From positions 42,584,766 through 42,648,765 of the forward strand of contig OX387184.1 in assembly GCA_947561395.2 (NCBI GenBank): DNA of 64,000 bases, in the 5' to 3' direction. The translations under genes and the position numbers were made by a program. The notes beneath the pieces were generated by a model. The model was not told the origin of the DNA. It ran no database searches and saw only the letters and a program-made list of their open reading frames with translations. Of the stretch, positions 1 through 12,010 are shown in pieces; positions within the stretch are counted from its first letter, which is position 1; every line of letters starts with the position of its first letter. This stretch comes from Buxus sempervirens. Its lineage: Eukaryota; Streptophyta; Magnoliopsida; Buxales; Buxaceae.

Positions 1-1155
1 TTTCTTTTATGTGTCCCATTGCCTTCTACTCCTCTGTCATCTACTATCAGTTTATCCTCTTTTGTGGAAATACTGAAAGAATCAACTTCACATGAATCCA
101 GCTCTACTTTCTACCCTACCAAGTATTAACTACTTTTCCTTCTTTAGGAACAAGAGATGAGCCATTTGTGCATTTTCTCAAGACAATACGTAACCATTCT
201 TCTTACTTTTTGGGATTGGCAGCATGAATCTTATTTAACCATCCCAGTTTTTAAATGATTCTGAAAAGCAGGTCCAAGAAGCCAGTCTCTATAAAAATGT
301 CTGAAAACAAAGTGAGAAGACCTGGGCAAGTTCCATGAATCGATATGGAGTGATCCTTGATACGCTAGCCATGTCCATTACACGAGTGTCCTCCCGTTAC
401 ATGCATCCGATCTTGGAAGTTACTAATAACTGCCAAGATCTTCCCCCTCGGTCAATTTAGAACCACAAAGGAAGGCAGTTCAATGGGGTTCGCAAGTCCA
501 AGTCTAATCCCACATTGAAGAAAAGAACAATAAAACTAACACTTTATAAGACCTCATCAGGAGTCTTTCAATTGCCGAGCTCGGTTGCGCGGGCTTGTAA
601 CCCAAGTGGGGGCATTAGGGTCGGCTGGACATAGGCTTGGTTCCTCTGGTCGGGTTTGATGGGGGCATCTACTGGCTTGTCCAATCCAAGTGAAGAGATG
701 AACCATGTGATCCGAGCGAAGGCTTGGATCCCTTGGTTCCTAGAGAGGAGGGCACTGCGTCAGGCTGGCTTCACAGAGCAGCGATGACCTCCCGCTCTTT
801 ACAGTGGAAGGATAACGAGCCGGTTCCCCACAGCCCAGCATGGCCTGATGAGCCGATACCGAACTGGACAGCCACCCTTTTGACCAAACCGATCCCTTAC
901 CTAATCTTGAAGCAGCTGAATTGGATGAACCTCACTGCCTTACTGCACAAGCGGTCTGATCTTTAAAAAACCATCGGTTCGTCCATAATTCTAGTATTTT
1001 ACAAGAAATTTATTCTACTAAGAAACTAGTGGGATGCCGGACATGTGCTTTAAAAACTGAAAGAAACCATTATAGTATCACTCTGCCCAAAATCCCACCA
1101 GATCATTGGACTTCCGAATCCTACAAATGCAAGGGTTTCTTATGGACATTACAGT
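1..1155. repeat. Left copy of a long direct repeat (partner 62171-64000)
   Basis: Base 1 corresponds to base 62171, and the two copies stay collinear and nearly identical up to about 1155, which matches the last base of the window. Relative to the right copy, this copy lacks about 324 bp after position 218, has one instead of two copies of a 278-bp module, and lacks about 42 bp near 880. Short open frames exist on both strands, but none is kept open in both copies; a minus-strand frame open at 62748-62933 has a TAG here. I treat it as non-coding repeat or segmental duplication. The left limit is the window edge, so true extent is unknown. Confidence 0.85.
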
Positions 1156-1169
1156 AGTTTTTCTGCAAA

Positions 1170-1343
1170 GACCAAAAGCTATGGTTGTTTTCACATTTAT
1201 ATGTTTTGCCATTAAAAAAAAAGTTTAACTGTCTTCTTAACATTACAAAAGATCTATATATTTTTTCCTTTGTAATGTGAAGAAGACAGTTATTTTTTCT
1301 ATGGCAAAACATATAAATGTGAAAACAACCATAGCACTTGGTC
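1170..1343. repeat. Long near-perfect inverted repeat (hairpin; MITE-like or small-RNA precursor-like)
   Basis: Arms of about 80 nt (1170-1251 and 1268-1343) are complementary with few mismatches around a 16-nt AT-rich loop. The outer stem includes GCTATGGTTGTTTTCACA and its complement. It begins just past the end of the duplicated segment. No target-site duplication was identified, so a MITE is not proved, and an inverted-duplication source of small RNA is equally possible. A 63-codon minus-strand frame across it is a by-product of the palindrome. Confidence 0.7.
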
Positions 1344-2317
1344 CTTGATGAAACTTGACGACAAGCATAAGAACAACTATAATGTCCATATGTGCCTTTT
1401 AATTTCTTTCTTCACAAGCTGTGTCATGAGTAAGCCTTGCAATTGTAGGATTCACAAGTCCAATGATCTGAGTGGGATGTTGGGTATGGTGACAATACAC
1501 TATTTCATAGTTGTATTGTCTCATTTACGACTTAATCATCCTACAAAGTAATTAAAATGTACTACAATATAAAAGAAGGGGAAATTGAGAACAAGCAATG
1601 GCATAAAACATTTTACAAGCCACCAAACCCATTCTTTAAATTCTCTCATTGTTTTTTATGACAACGCATGATCTTCTCTATCGTCAAGATTATTATCAAT
1701 TATAGCTTGAAGAGAATTTATCATAGTTGCATAGAAATTCATTTGAAATGAAGATATTACGAACCTTCAAATGCAGTATTTTCTTTCACATGATCATTTC
1801 TCCTTTTATCATTCTCCATGGCAATCTAACTAGGTCACAAATAAAGTAAATGCAGCAATTGCTTTAATGTTAGATGCATATATATATATATATATATAAA
1901 CAAATTCACATCATTATCATAAAAATATAAAAGAAATAAAGTATAAAATAAAATCACAAAATGTGCCTCTTTGAATGCAAGCATAGTATCATTAATGAGT
2001 ACTAAGAAATGAAATGAAGAAAGTTAATACAAATTTAGAACAGCATGAAAGCTGAATGACGACAAAACTCAACTTGTATTGCAATAAGCAACCTAAAAGA
2101 CATAACAAAGATGCATTCATATATAGGAACAGCAAGCCAGAATATCAAAAAGAATGGATTTTGATTGCCTCAAACATTAATTCTTCCGCCAAATAAAGAC
2201 TATTTGTATTTATAGAGATTATAGGTAAGTCATAAATTAGGTTGGCATCAAATGTAACTTTAGATTGACTCAAACATACTATGCATTAAAAGAAAGCCTA
2301 AACCATTTCATTGCTAT
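1344..2317. other. AT-rich spacer, no gene seen
   Basis: This is AT-rich sequence with a short (AT)n run at about 1879-1898 and no convincing coding frame. A 68-codon frame at 1345-1551 has no recognisable motif and no splice or codon-usage support. Confidence 0.6.
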
Positions 2318-2347
2318 TTATTAACTTAATTTTTTTTATCTTTTATC

Positions 2348-2396
<49 letters not shown>

Positions 2397-4330
2397 TTTT
2401 ATTATCACATGTGTACAAACATTGGAGGAATGGGAGTTGCTGTGCTACATCCTATACCAAATATAATACATATGTAAAAAAAATCCAAATCAAATATTCT
2501 AACATGGAGCAATGTACTTGGTTTCTTAAAAAATAAAAATATTTATTTATATTTATATTTTTTTTATTTAACCTAGCCACATCATTTTATTTTTTTATTG
2601 CTTTCTTACGCCTTTTTTAAATGATAATTTATTTGCACAATGCATGTGTCAAAAAAAAACTCAATCATATTTGATCATTGAAGATTACACTTTATTTTCC
2701 ATATTTTTTTTATTCTTATTTCTAAGAATTTGGAGAAAAGGAGAAGTGATATAAGAAATTAATTAAAGTTAGAAATGCTTAAGCCTATGATCTAAAAAAA
2801 TAATTAAGAAATTAGAAATTAAATATATTAGTTAAGCTTATTATCTAGAGAATTAAGAGAAGAATTAAAAAATTCTGGTTGTTATAGTTAAGTATGTTGT
2901 TATTTGTTTGAAAAGAAATAACAAATGAAGGCCTAGGGGTTATTTAAAAAAGGTTTTAAAGAAGAGGTAAAACATAAAATAAAAGAAGTTCTTTTAAATC
3001 CTTCAACTTTTTAGAATAACAAATTAGGCATAATAGTTTATCAAATTCTCAAAAATCAACCCCCAAAACCATTCGTTCAACAGATTTTTTTTTTTTTTTT
3101 TGTCTTGGCTTTCCCCATCTTCCCATTTCTCCCCTTTATTTCACTCCAACTTCTCTAAATTCCTTTCTAAGTCTCAAACACAAAAGAAGAAGAATTAAGA
3201 GAAGAATTAAAAATTAAAGTTACAAATAAAAAATTGTGGCCATGGCCATAACAGTGACATGCTTTATTTAACAACACTAACATGAAATAACACATTCGGC
3301 CATAACAATAACATGCTTTGTATTATTTTCACTTTGACAATTTAACAATACTAAAAAAATACTTGATTAAAGAATCAACAAATAAAATTAAAAAAAAAAA
3401 CCTAGTATGGAGTCAATTTCCCGGAAACTGGTGAGCACAATTTCGGATGTTTCCCTTGTTTTTCTTGCACAAACTCCTTCCACCTCTTTTTCCCACTTCC
3501 CTCTTTGATTTTTTCAAAGAACTCTCTTCTTTCCTCTCCTCTCCCTTTTGCTCTCAACTTCTATCCTTTTTATAGAGAATTCCCACCCCTTCAACTTCTT
3601 AACCTCTAACATTTCCTCTTCCTCTCCTAGACTTCTCCTCTCCCTAACTTCTCCTCTTCCTCTCTTAAACACCTAAACCCCTAACTCCTCATCTTCCTCT
3701 CTTAAACCCTAACTCCTCATCTTCCTCTCTTAAACACCTAAACCCCTAACTCCTCCTCTTCCTCTCTTTAAACACCATCATTCATTTAGATTTGGTCAAA
3801 GTCTATTTTGTCCCATATTTTTTAGGCTTATATATATTTTTTAAAGTTAGTCTCAATATCTCAAGAGAACATGAGTTGGACCAATTCGTCCAACTCATTT
3901 CTCTTTGTTTATACATTTTTTTTATTTTCTTTTAATCTTAAAACTTTTATTAACTTTGTTATTAAATTTTTTATTTATTTGCATAACAAACCCCATTAGG
4001 AAACTTATCTTATTTACTAAAAGAACCCCAAAATTTTTAATTTATCATTGGTCACATGGCAGCTACCATGGCATACACGTGGCACCCAATTTCGTTTTTA
4101 TCAAAAATCCCCAAACTACCCTTTATTTCTTTTATCCATAACTTAGCCATTTGAGATACGATTTGAGCACGGTTTGGTGCATCAGAATCGGCTCAGAATT
4201 CTCTGTATTATGGGTTTGTTATTTCAAAAAGATGAGTCCACTATAAGAACCTCAACTTACGTGCCCACATATATGCTAGTTTAAGATATGCTTCTTGGTT
4301 AATTTTATGGTGCAAAAATGGGTGCTGACA
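2318..4330 (-). mobile_element. Left arm of an inverted pair of LTR-like sequences
   Basis: Read on the minus strand it starts with TGTCAGCACC at 4330. It runs through a segment matching 4469-4986 in inverted orientation and a TATA box (TATAAAAAG, about 3566-3575). A CT-rich tandem tract follows (3610-3790). It then has a stretch around 2394-2530 that matches the reverse complement of 58040-58240. Homology to the right arm fades near 2318. The interior (about 2550-3400) aligns poorly. It includes a 42-bp (TA)n microsatellite at 2351-2392 and a T16 run near 3086. The TG start and TATA box support an old, degraded LTR. Confidence 0.6.
3610..3790. repeat. CT-rich tandem repeat in the left arm
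   Basis: Imperfect units built on CTCTTCCTCTCTTAAACACC and CTAAACCCCTAACTCCTC repeat about four times. The inverse-complement tract (TTTAAGAGAGGAAGAGG units) occupies 54507-54720 in the right arm. Confidence 0.7.
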
Positions 4331-4468
4331 CCTGCACTTCCACATTTTTTTGAAAACATTAAAGGACCTAACTCATCGGTTATGTTGACAAAATGCAAAG
4401 TACAAAAACAGGGTTCTTTTTATTATTTGTCGTTCATCAACAAGGTGACTTTGACAAAAAGGGGCAGC
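4331..4468. other. Core between the head-to-head LTR arms, with polypurine tract
   Basis: This 138-bp core separates two inverted LTR 5' ends. Its right end is AAAAAGGGGCAGC (4456-4468) immediately before TGTCAGCACC, which is the layout of a polypurine tract next to a 3' LTR. On the other strand, a weaker purine-rich run (near 4331-4350) precedes the left LTR start. It is probably all that remains of an internal region. Confidence 0.5.
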
Positions 4469-4986
4469 TGTCAGCACCCCATTTTTGCACCATAGAATTA
4501 CCCAAGATGCATATCTTGAACCGGCACATATGTGGGCATGTAAATCAAGGTTTTTTTTTTATAGTGGACCCATCATTTTGAAATAATAAGCCTATAATAA
4601 AGAGAATTCTGAGCCGATTTTGATGCACCAAACCGTGCTCAAATCGGATCGCAAACGGCTAAGTTATGGATAAAAGAAATAAAGGGTAGTTTGGGGATTT
4701 CTGATAAAACCAGAATGGGGTGCCACATGTACGCCATGGTGGCTGCCATGTAACCAATGTTAATTAAAAATTTTGGGTTTCTTTTAGTAAATAAGATAAG
4801 TTTCCTAATGGGGTTTGTTATGCAAATAAATAAATATTTAATAACAAAGTTAATAAAAGCTTTGATATTTAAAGAAAAAAATAAACAAACAGAAATGAGT
4901 TGGACGAATTGGTCCAACTCATGTTCTCTTGGGATTTTGAGACTAAGCCTAAAAAATATATTGGACAAATTGGTCCAACTAATGAG
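4469..4986 (+). mobile_element. Right arm of the inverted LTR pair, first piece (interrupted by element A)
   Basis: It starts TGTCAGCACCCC and is the inverted counterpart of 3840-4330. It stops at 4986 where element A begins and resumes at 54475, as shown by the matching order of motifs in the left arm. The last five bases (ATGAG) are the duplicated target site. Confidence 0.65.
4982..4986. repeat. Target site duplication of element A, left
   Basis: ATGAG directly precedes the LTR start at 4987 and recurs at 54470-54474 directly after the other LTR. A 5-bp duplication is the usual size for Ty3/gypsy integration. Confidence 0.9.
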
Positions 4987-7295
4987 TGTGAGACATGGGA
5001 AAAATCACCGGAGTGATTCCCCCTCCGTCGGCACACGGGCTCAATGCAAAAATGGGAGAGTCGCCACCATCCAGAATTTTGGGGTGTGAATGGACACCAA
5101 AAAGTTCAAAAATATGCAAAAATAGCTAAAAGACAAATTCTCGAGTAAAAATAACCCTACTTGAAAATCAAATCCAGAGATGGGTAAGGGGATTAGATTA
5201 TGAACGGGGGAAGGTGTTAGGCACCCCCATTCATCCACACAAGGTGATTGCCAAGTGTTTGTTCATGCAAAAAAGATAAGAAAGCTTGCTAAAAATCATT
5301 AAAAACATTGGAAAAGAATTAAGCCAATGTGCGATATTTTCACATGAGGAATCCAATTGGATTCTAGATCCTCTTTTATGTCAATATTACTTCTGGAATA
5401 TCACAAAAAGATGGAAGTCAAAGCAAAAGTTGCACAAAACCAAGTTGAGGCAAATCCGGGAAATTTGGTAAAAAGCAATGCCTTTTGTCTTGAAATCATT
5501 CAAAATCAATTTTAAATTGAATCAAACCAAATCCAATTGAAAGATCATGGTAAATAAGAGACTCATGCAAAATTTTAAGTAAATCCGGTTGAGATCCTAG
5601 GAGTTATGCTCCTTTAAAGTTGCTGCTGGGGAAAATCAAAAGTGATAAGCATGCAAGTTTGGAAAATCACCTAGAAACATCCACTCCATAAAAATCCACG
5701 AAATTTGGTGTGATTGAAGTCTGTATGGCCATCTTTTGAACGAAACTAGCCTCATATAAAAATTCATTCAGATGTGCCTTGGGTGGTCTCCCGAACAGGC
5801 CCCGAAGATCACAAATTTACCCAGAAAAGTACTGATAAGCAGCTCTGGGTAAATCTGTTACCAATAATACAAATGGAGTCCAAAAATTATGAAACCAACT
5901 GGATTTGAAAATAGACTCATAGAGGAGTGACCAGAAATAAAAATCACTCGAATCGGACTTAAAACGAACACATGGAGCTCCGTCGAAGTGACAAGTTCCG
6001 TATTTAAACCTGAACTGTCCAATCAACTTCGACTGAGAGGTGTCAAAAATCCACTTGATCGAAATTAATGAAATTTGGTAAGCATAACCTAGACAGCCTC
6101 ACCTTTCCCATGGTTCTGGAATCACTCCAAAATTCATCCGGACGATAAAGTTATGAGTGTCCGAAGTCGGGATACAGTTGCTGTCAAGTTAGGCCTTATT
6201 TGGAGAAAAACAATTCAAAACTGTGACAAAGTGTGTGCAATTCGTGCAAGATGAATACAAATCCTTTAAAAATCATTTAAAGACATTCCAGAATTGATTG
6301 GGGCTATTTATTTCAGATTTATCACAATAAATGCAATAAACCCGAAATGTGAGCCTATCCCGCCAAAATCGTGCTATGTATGTGCAAGTGTGAAAAATCA
6401 TACAAGAACAATATAGCAACATAGCATGCATTCATCTTCATCAAAATAAGGTTCTAAAACAACCTAGGGTTCCGTTCCATTATCGTTTCCCTTAGTTCTC
6501 TCTCCCCGTTAAATACGGTTCTTCAAGATAATCTTGGGGTACTTTGAATATGAAACGGTTTTCAATCATTCAAAAGGCTTATGCAAGATAGGTTCTAGCA
6601 CTAGGATCAATCCCCAGTCTCATTTCTCCTAGATCCTGCCTTCACGTTTTACGGCTAGGGGGAGTCTTGAGATACTTTGAGCCAAGGAAGGGTTTTCATA
6701 CACATAGAAGGCATTATTCTACAGAAAGGTAGAAGAAGAGATCTAGATCTAGGAATGTAAATACAGAAAATAAAGAAGAGGTTTGAAGCTTACCTGGGGT
6801 TCTGGAAGCAATCCGGCGGCGGTTCCCTTCTTCACTCGGAGCTCTTGGATCTCCAACTTATTGGCCATTTGCTTGAGGAGGAGCCTCCTATTTATAAGCA
6901 AAGGCTAGGGTTGATGGTAGACACAACCTAATGTCTAGAGCCCACCAACCTTAACCCTAAGGCTGTTTTCGAGATTTCCCCTCATTTAATGAGAGACATG
7001 ATGGTAAAAAGTGAAATCACTCGGAAAACCCTAATTTTGAGCAAAACTTATGTATCCGGCATATCAGGCCAGATACACAAGGGCCTTAACGTATCTGGCA
7101 TATAATACCGGATACACTAAAGCTTTCTTGTATCCGGTATTTTCCATCGGATACAAAGAAGAGTACTTGTATCCGGCCTGAGTTGCCCGATACAAGTAAA
7201 AACATACTTTCTTCAATTTTTGTGCTGGCTTTCAAGGAGATAATGATTTTTGATGATTATTGATCATTTTGACAGTGCAATTTGGGGTGTCTACA
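4987..7295 (-). repeat. Element A 3' LTR
   Basis: This 2309-bp LTR runs on the minus strand from TGTAGACACC (ending at 7295) to the CA end at 4987. It contains four 27-nt palindromic units (7051-7194), a TATA box (TATAAATA, 6889-6896), telomere-like CCCTAA repeats just upstream, and a 5' splice donor (CAG|GTAAGC) near 6794. It differs from its partner LTR at clearly more sites than the element B LTRs differ from each other, which agrees with A being older. Confidence 0.92.
7051..7194. promoter_or_regulatory. Four 27-nt palindromic units, LTR U3 (element A 3' LTR)
   Basis: Four copies of the TGTATCCGG...CCGGATACA palindrome are spaced about 39 bp apart, the outer ones at 7051-7077 and 7168-7194. 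Several arms here have mutated (for example CCAGATAC and TATCTGG) compared with 54226-54369. Confidence 0.85.
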
Positions 7296-7309
7296 ACTGC
7301 CCCTCTTTG
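7296..7309 (-). other. Element A polypurine tract
   Basis: On the minus strand the sequence CAAAGAGGGGCAGT directly abuts the 3' LTR start. It is identical in type to the tract at 48303-48316 in element B, and primes plus-strand DNA synthesis in this class. Confidence 0.85.
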
Positions 7310-9200
7310 CGGGAGCTGCGAAGCAGTGAGCTGCAAAGATTAGACAAGCCCAAATTGCACTCCCTTAAGCATGATTTGCTTGGTTCAATTCAATTTTGTA
7401 AAAAACAATTTTTGGGTGAAGATTTGCCTAAAAGCCCTAACTTTAAGGGGGCATCTCTCCAAGAGTTCTTAAATTCCACTGAGCTCTTGTGGCTATAAAG
7501 TGGATTTTAAGCCCAAAAATATGATTTTTTGAAAACTAATTTTTTATCAAACCGAGTTGAAAATTGAGTGGGTATCTTCCTTTTTGACCAACACATTTCC
7601 CAAAGTTGTCCTAAATTCCATTGAGCTCTCGTGGCTGTGAGGTGGATTTTAAGGCAAAAATAGGATTTTGTAAGAAAATAGCTAACTTTGCAGTGCATTT
7701 TTGCTCTTTCTTTTTTTTTTTTTTTTCTCTCTTTCTTTTTTTTTCTTTTTCTTTTCTTTTTTCCTTTTTTTTTCTTTTTTTTCTGTTTTTTTCCTTTTGT
7801 ATCCGGTATGTTTATTTGGATAAGAGTGAGCTTGTGTGTATCCGACCTAATTCACCGGATACACATGCTTTTATTTAAGTCGCGCGCGACCGCGACTTTT
7901 CATTTCTTCTCTTCCTTCTCCGATTACTCAGACCGGCTACAGACCTTCGTCCCCGACGATCCTTCCCTTTTTTTTCGGCAACGGCTACTCAGATTCCGGC
8001 GACTCCTATTGTTGCCGGCGGTAGCCTGTAACTCTGGCCATTCTGGTGATCGCCCATTCACGAGCCCTAGCTCGGTTTCTTACTGATTTTTCTGATTTCC
8101 GGCGATTTTCTCAACTCGGCATGGGGTGTCTACTCCGGCGACTTGACTCAGCTTCCAAGACTCATCCGAAGATCATCTCTCCCTTGTAATCCGACCAAAT
8201 CAGTGAGCATCCGATCATTCCTCCTCTATTTTTTTTTCTGTTGTGTTGATTTGCTGCATGCTTAGAGCATTGGACGAATGGCATGACTTTCAGATTTGGC
8301 ATTTCGGATGCTTCTGATTCTTCATGAATTGCTGATACTATTGTTTGCTTTGGTTTCACAATTTGTCTGGCCAGATTTTTAATTCGACTGATTGCCTGTT
8401 GGTGATACTTTCTCCCAAATTATTGATTGCATGATTTTTTTTCTGTGATAATCTCCAATTGATGGCAGAAACCATTGCATTACTCGAAACCTGTCCATTG
8501 CTTGAAAACACTAAGCTGAGTTCCATGATCCCATGCTTCTGATATATTGCCCACTGACTTTCCGCGATGAGAATATGCTTATTTTTAGGTATGATGCTTA
8601 GGACTATAATTCTTCCTTTTCTGCATGTCACCTGATACTCTTAATTTCTGATTGATGCTCTGTTGTTCTGTACTTTGATTTGCCTTGCTAATTCTTGGCC
8701 AGCGATTCCTTTGAGGTGGATCGACATTTTCCACTGAGTTATATAACTTCCCACTGTTTTGGAATCACTAGTAGTGCAAACTTTCCAAATACCATGTTAT
8801 GATTGATTTTTCCTTGATCTGATTTTAGCATGCCTTTGACCAAAATGATGCTTCGACTGCCAAGACTTTTCCTTGATTGGCCCCCCGGGTTCCCCAGTTT
8901 ATTCCGATCCTTGATTTGCTTTTACAACACTGTCCAGCTCTCCTGTAGGGATCCTGAGGAAATTTAGCAAATATTAGTCCTTGTAAATGTCCTTAGAACA
9001 AAAAGTTCTAAAATCAGGATTTCACCAAATAGCAATACTCATCATTTTAGAAAACTTTGAACTGAAATAGACAAAATACCCTCGAGACACAATTTGGGAA
9101 ACAATCATGTAAATGTGAACTGCAACCTAAACCGAAAGCAAAGTAAAACTTCTGATGAATTTAAACTGTAATTCATAAAACACTTCCCTGTTGCTTTTAG
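7310..9200 (+). promoter_or_regulatory. Promoter and leader region of element A's antisense PMD gene
   Basis: From left to right it holds a 90-nt T-rich polypyrimidine run (about 7706-7797), two 27-nt palindromic units (7798-7863), a degenerate TATA (TTATTTAAG, 7871-7879), the palindrome GTCGCGCGCGAC (7879-7890) and a GC-rich leader to about 8160. AT-rich, probably intronic sequence follows, ending in TTGCTTTTAG at 9200 just before the ATG. The same order is seen on the minus strand at 46288-48300. The leader intron is inferred; its donor in A is not clear. Confidence 0.6.
7798..7863. promoter_or_regulatory. Two 27-nt palindromic units upstream of the antisense PMD gene (A)
   Basis: The units are 7798-7824 and 7837-7863, just upstream of the TATA-like element. 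The first is partly decayed in its right arm. They are equivalent to 47711-47776 in element B. Confidence 0.8.
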
Positions 9201-11779
9201 ATGGCTAGGAGTCGCTCCCGTGTGCAAGATGAGGTTGACCCAGCTGATCGGCCCTCTTCGTCTCGAGCTCGGATCGAGACGAGTTCTAGTGCTACCCTTT
9301 CAGAGCCTCTAGATGATTCCAGAGAGAGCTCTGCTGAGGGTTCTGCTGAGGTAGGCTTCTAAATCCTTCTTTTCTTCATTCCATTCTCTTTCCCACCCAA
9401 CCTTCACAATTCTCCTTTGAATTTTAGCACGTTGTTGCTCCGGCTCGAGGTCGGGGCAGAGGTCGAGGCCAAATTCAGGATCATGCCCCTGAGGGTGAGG
9501 AGGCCGTGGCAGAGGCCGAGGCTGAGGCAGAGCTAGAGGTGCAGCTCAGGATGGTGTTGCGGTAGCTTTGTCAGGGGTTTCTGCGGAGCTGAGAGCATCT
9601 GTTCATGATACAGAGCTCCTCAGTGGCTTGGATAGCCACCCCTCTATGTGTATCAGGGTCGACGTGCCTCTTCCATACCATTCTTCCCATTTGCGAGGCA
9701 GTTGGGGGAGATTTAGCGAGTTAGCTCAGTCGCTTTCTTCGGCACTCAGACGTGAGTTTGGGAGGTGCCACTTGGATCATTTCCTTAGCATCCCATCGTT
9801 CAGAGCCGACCGTCCACTCATCTTCGCCATGATGGAGAGATATTTTCCGGAGACTCAGTCATTCCATCTGCCGGACGTGGAACTGGGGATCCGCCCTTCC
9901 GACTTTGTGATGATTACTGGTATTCCTTTGACGGGGCGGACCATCGTCTTGGATCGGCCTTCTGCGGAGGACATCGGCCTCCTTCTGGGATATCAGGACC
10001 TGCCACCTGCTACTTGGGATGGGCAGAGTGGTCGTCTCTCCATTAGTTGGTTGCGGGAGAGCCTGGCTCGTCATTACGGGGGGAGACATACGACCGTCGC
10101 TGTGGAGGATGCCGCCTTTGTTCCCATCTTCCGACACGTTTTCCTGCTGATGCTCGGGAGTTGCTTCTTCCCGGAGGATATGACCAGTGTCAGCCCGCTT
10201 TTTTTGGATGCATTGCGAGATTTCCATCAGTCCCGCCAGCTAGCATGGGGTCGGCTCATCTATGGGACCATCCTGGCCGGGTTGTGCCGAGCGGTTCGAG
10301 GCCTGGCATCCCCGAAAGGTGATGGAGTCAGCTGCCGGTTTTTCTGGCAGATCCTGCAGGTATTAAGTTGTCTTGTCTCATTCCTTGGGCTTCATCTTCC
10401 TTTATTTCTGACTGATTTTTCTTTTGCCAGGTGTTTATGTACACCTATATGACCTTCTTCCGCCCATCCCCTGTATCTGGCGTTGCGGCGTTCCCTGTGG
10501 CTTTGAGGTGGTCGGCCCAAGTCCGAGATGCTGATAGGAGTCAGCCTCGCACTGCTCGGGTGCATTTGGACCGTGCCCGCCGATCCGATGTAAATCTTTT
10601 CTCCTTCTTCCTTTTATTTCTTTTTCTGCATCTTGACTGTATCTGACCATTTCTCTTTTTGCAGCTCATCCTGTCCCGCTTTGACGACGTGGATGTCGGA
10701 GTGGCCCGTGAGATGGCAGTACAGGACGCCTTTGATAGAGATCGGCGACGTCAGCCCTACCAGTGCTTCCTTGGGAGGCTTGGTAGGGTGATGTACTTGG
10801 GAGAGCGCCTGTACTATCAGCACACCGGCGCACTTCGTATCCCCGTTCCTCCTCCTCCTGTGGGTCCCGACACGCTCCTGCCGGGTTTCGATGCTGATCA
10901 GTTTGATCATTTCCAGGATGCGGAGGGGCTCACAGTAGCTGGGGATTACGACGAGTGGATCCAGAGAGTATCCATTGGGTGCTTGATGGATCGACCCACT
11001 CGTGCTGGGGTGACCGCGATTGGCGGGATCTGTATCCTGATCCATGAGGACACGGTGAGTCTTGTAATCTTCATATTGTAGCGCCCCAGATCCAGGTCTG
11101 CCCTATCACAACACCAACCCGCACCCGAGACCTACTTATGGGCCCAATAGAACCTGATAAACACAATTTCCTGGGCAATTACAATGTAATTATCAGAGTG
11201 CATGACTAAAGAAGCATGGAATAAAAATTTTCCATATAATCAAAAGATCATCTGTACTATAATCTCCAAAACATGATATACATGTGAACAAAATACAACT
11301 AAGGCAACTAACCATTCACAATGATCTCCCCAAAGTATACAGATAAGTACAAAAGATTCTTCCAAGAGTATAAGTCCAAAAATATTATTTACATCCCATA
11401 TACAATCCCCAAGAAAAAATACATCATCATAATAAGAACCCTACTACGAGTAGAAATGGTAGCCCTTTAGCCTTTACTCAAGCCCACCCTCAATAACTGC
11501 CCCGGTACGCAGCTCACCAAGCGGATCTGAAAACAAATCCGATAAAACAAAACACGCGTGAGACTTCAAGTCCCAGTAAGCAGCAAACATGCATGCAGAG
11601 AAATAGTTTATGCAATTTTGTAACATCATGATAATATTCACAAGTATAAGATACCAAATGTAAACTAAAACATCTCAAACAAATATAAAGTGTAATTCCA
11701 AGTCAAATATCTCAATCGGGTAATTCATGAAATCCAATCAACAATTCCAAGTCAAATGTCCAAATCAAATTAATGATCG

Positions 11780-12010
11780 CTGTCCAAGATTAAGGCCAAG
11801 CGTAGTATTTCAACACTGCCGACGAATCAAGGCCCAGTGGAGTACTTCTACACTGCTGACGGAATCAAGGCCAAGTGGAGTACTTCTACACCGCCAACGC
11901 ATCAAAGCCAAGTGGAATACTTCTACGTTGCCCGATGACTCAAGGCCAAGTGGAGTACTTCTACGCTGCCCGATGAATCAAGGCCGAGCGGAGTACTTCT
12001 ACACTGCCCC
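11780..12010. repeat. Short tandem array, about 37-bp unit, inside the solo LTR
   Basis: Six or seven copies of a unit containing AAGGCCAAGTGGAGTACTTC and CACTGCC follow one another with substitutions. The 107-codon frame across it (11727-12050) is a product of the periodicity, not a gene. Confidence 0.75.

Noticed and set aside
724-966. 80-codon frame, with 112- and 118-codon relatives at 63221-63753
   Set aside because: Lengths differ between repeat copies because of gaps and the 278-bp duplication; no motif recognised. Treated as repeat sequence.
7621-8086. Phe-rich open frames of 85 and 132 codons
   Set aside because: They are read from the polypyrimidine tract upstream of the antisense PMD promoter; the same happens on the minus strand at 47483-47971. 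No domain, and they run into a non-coding leader.
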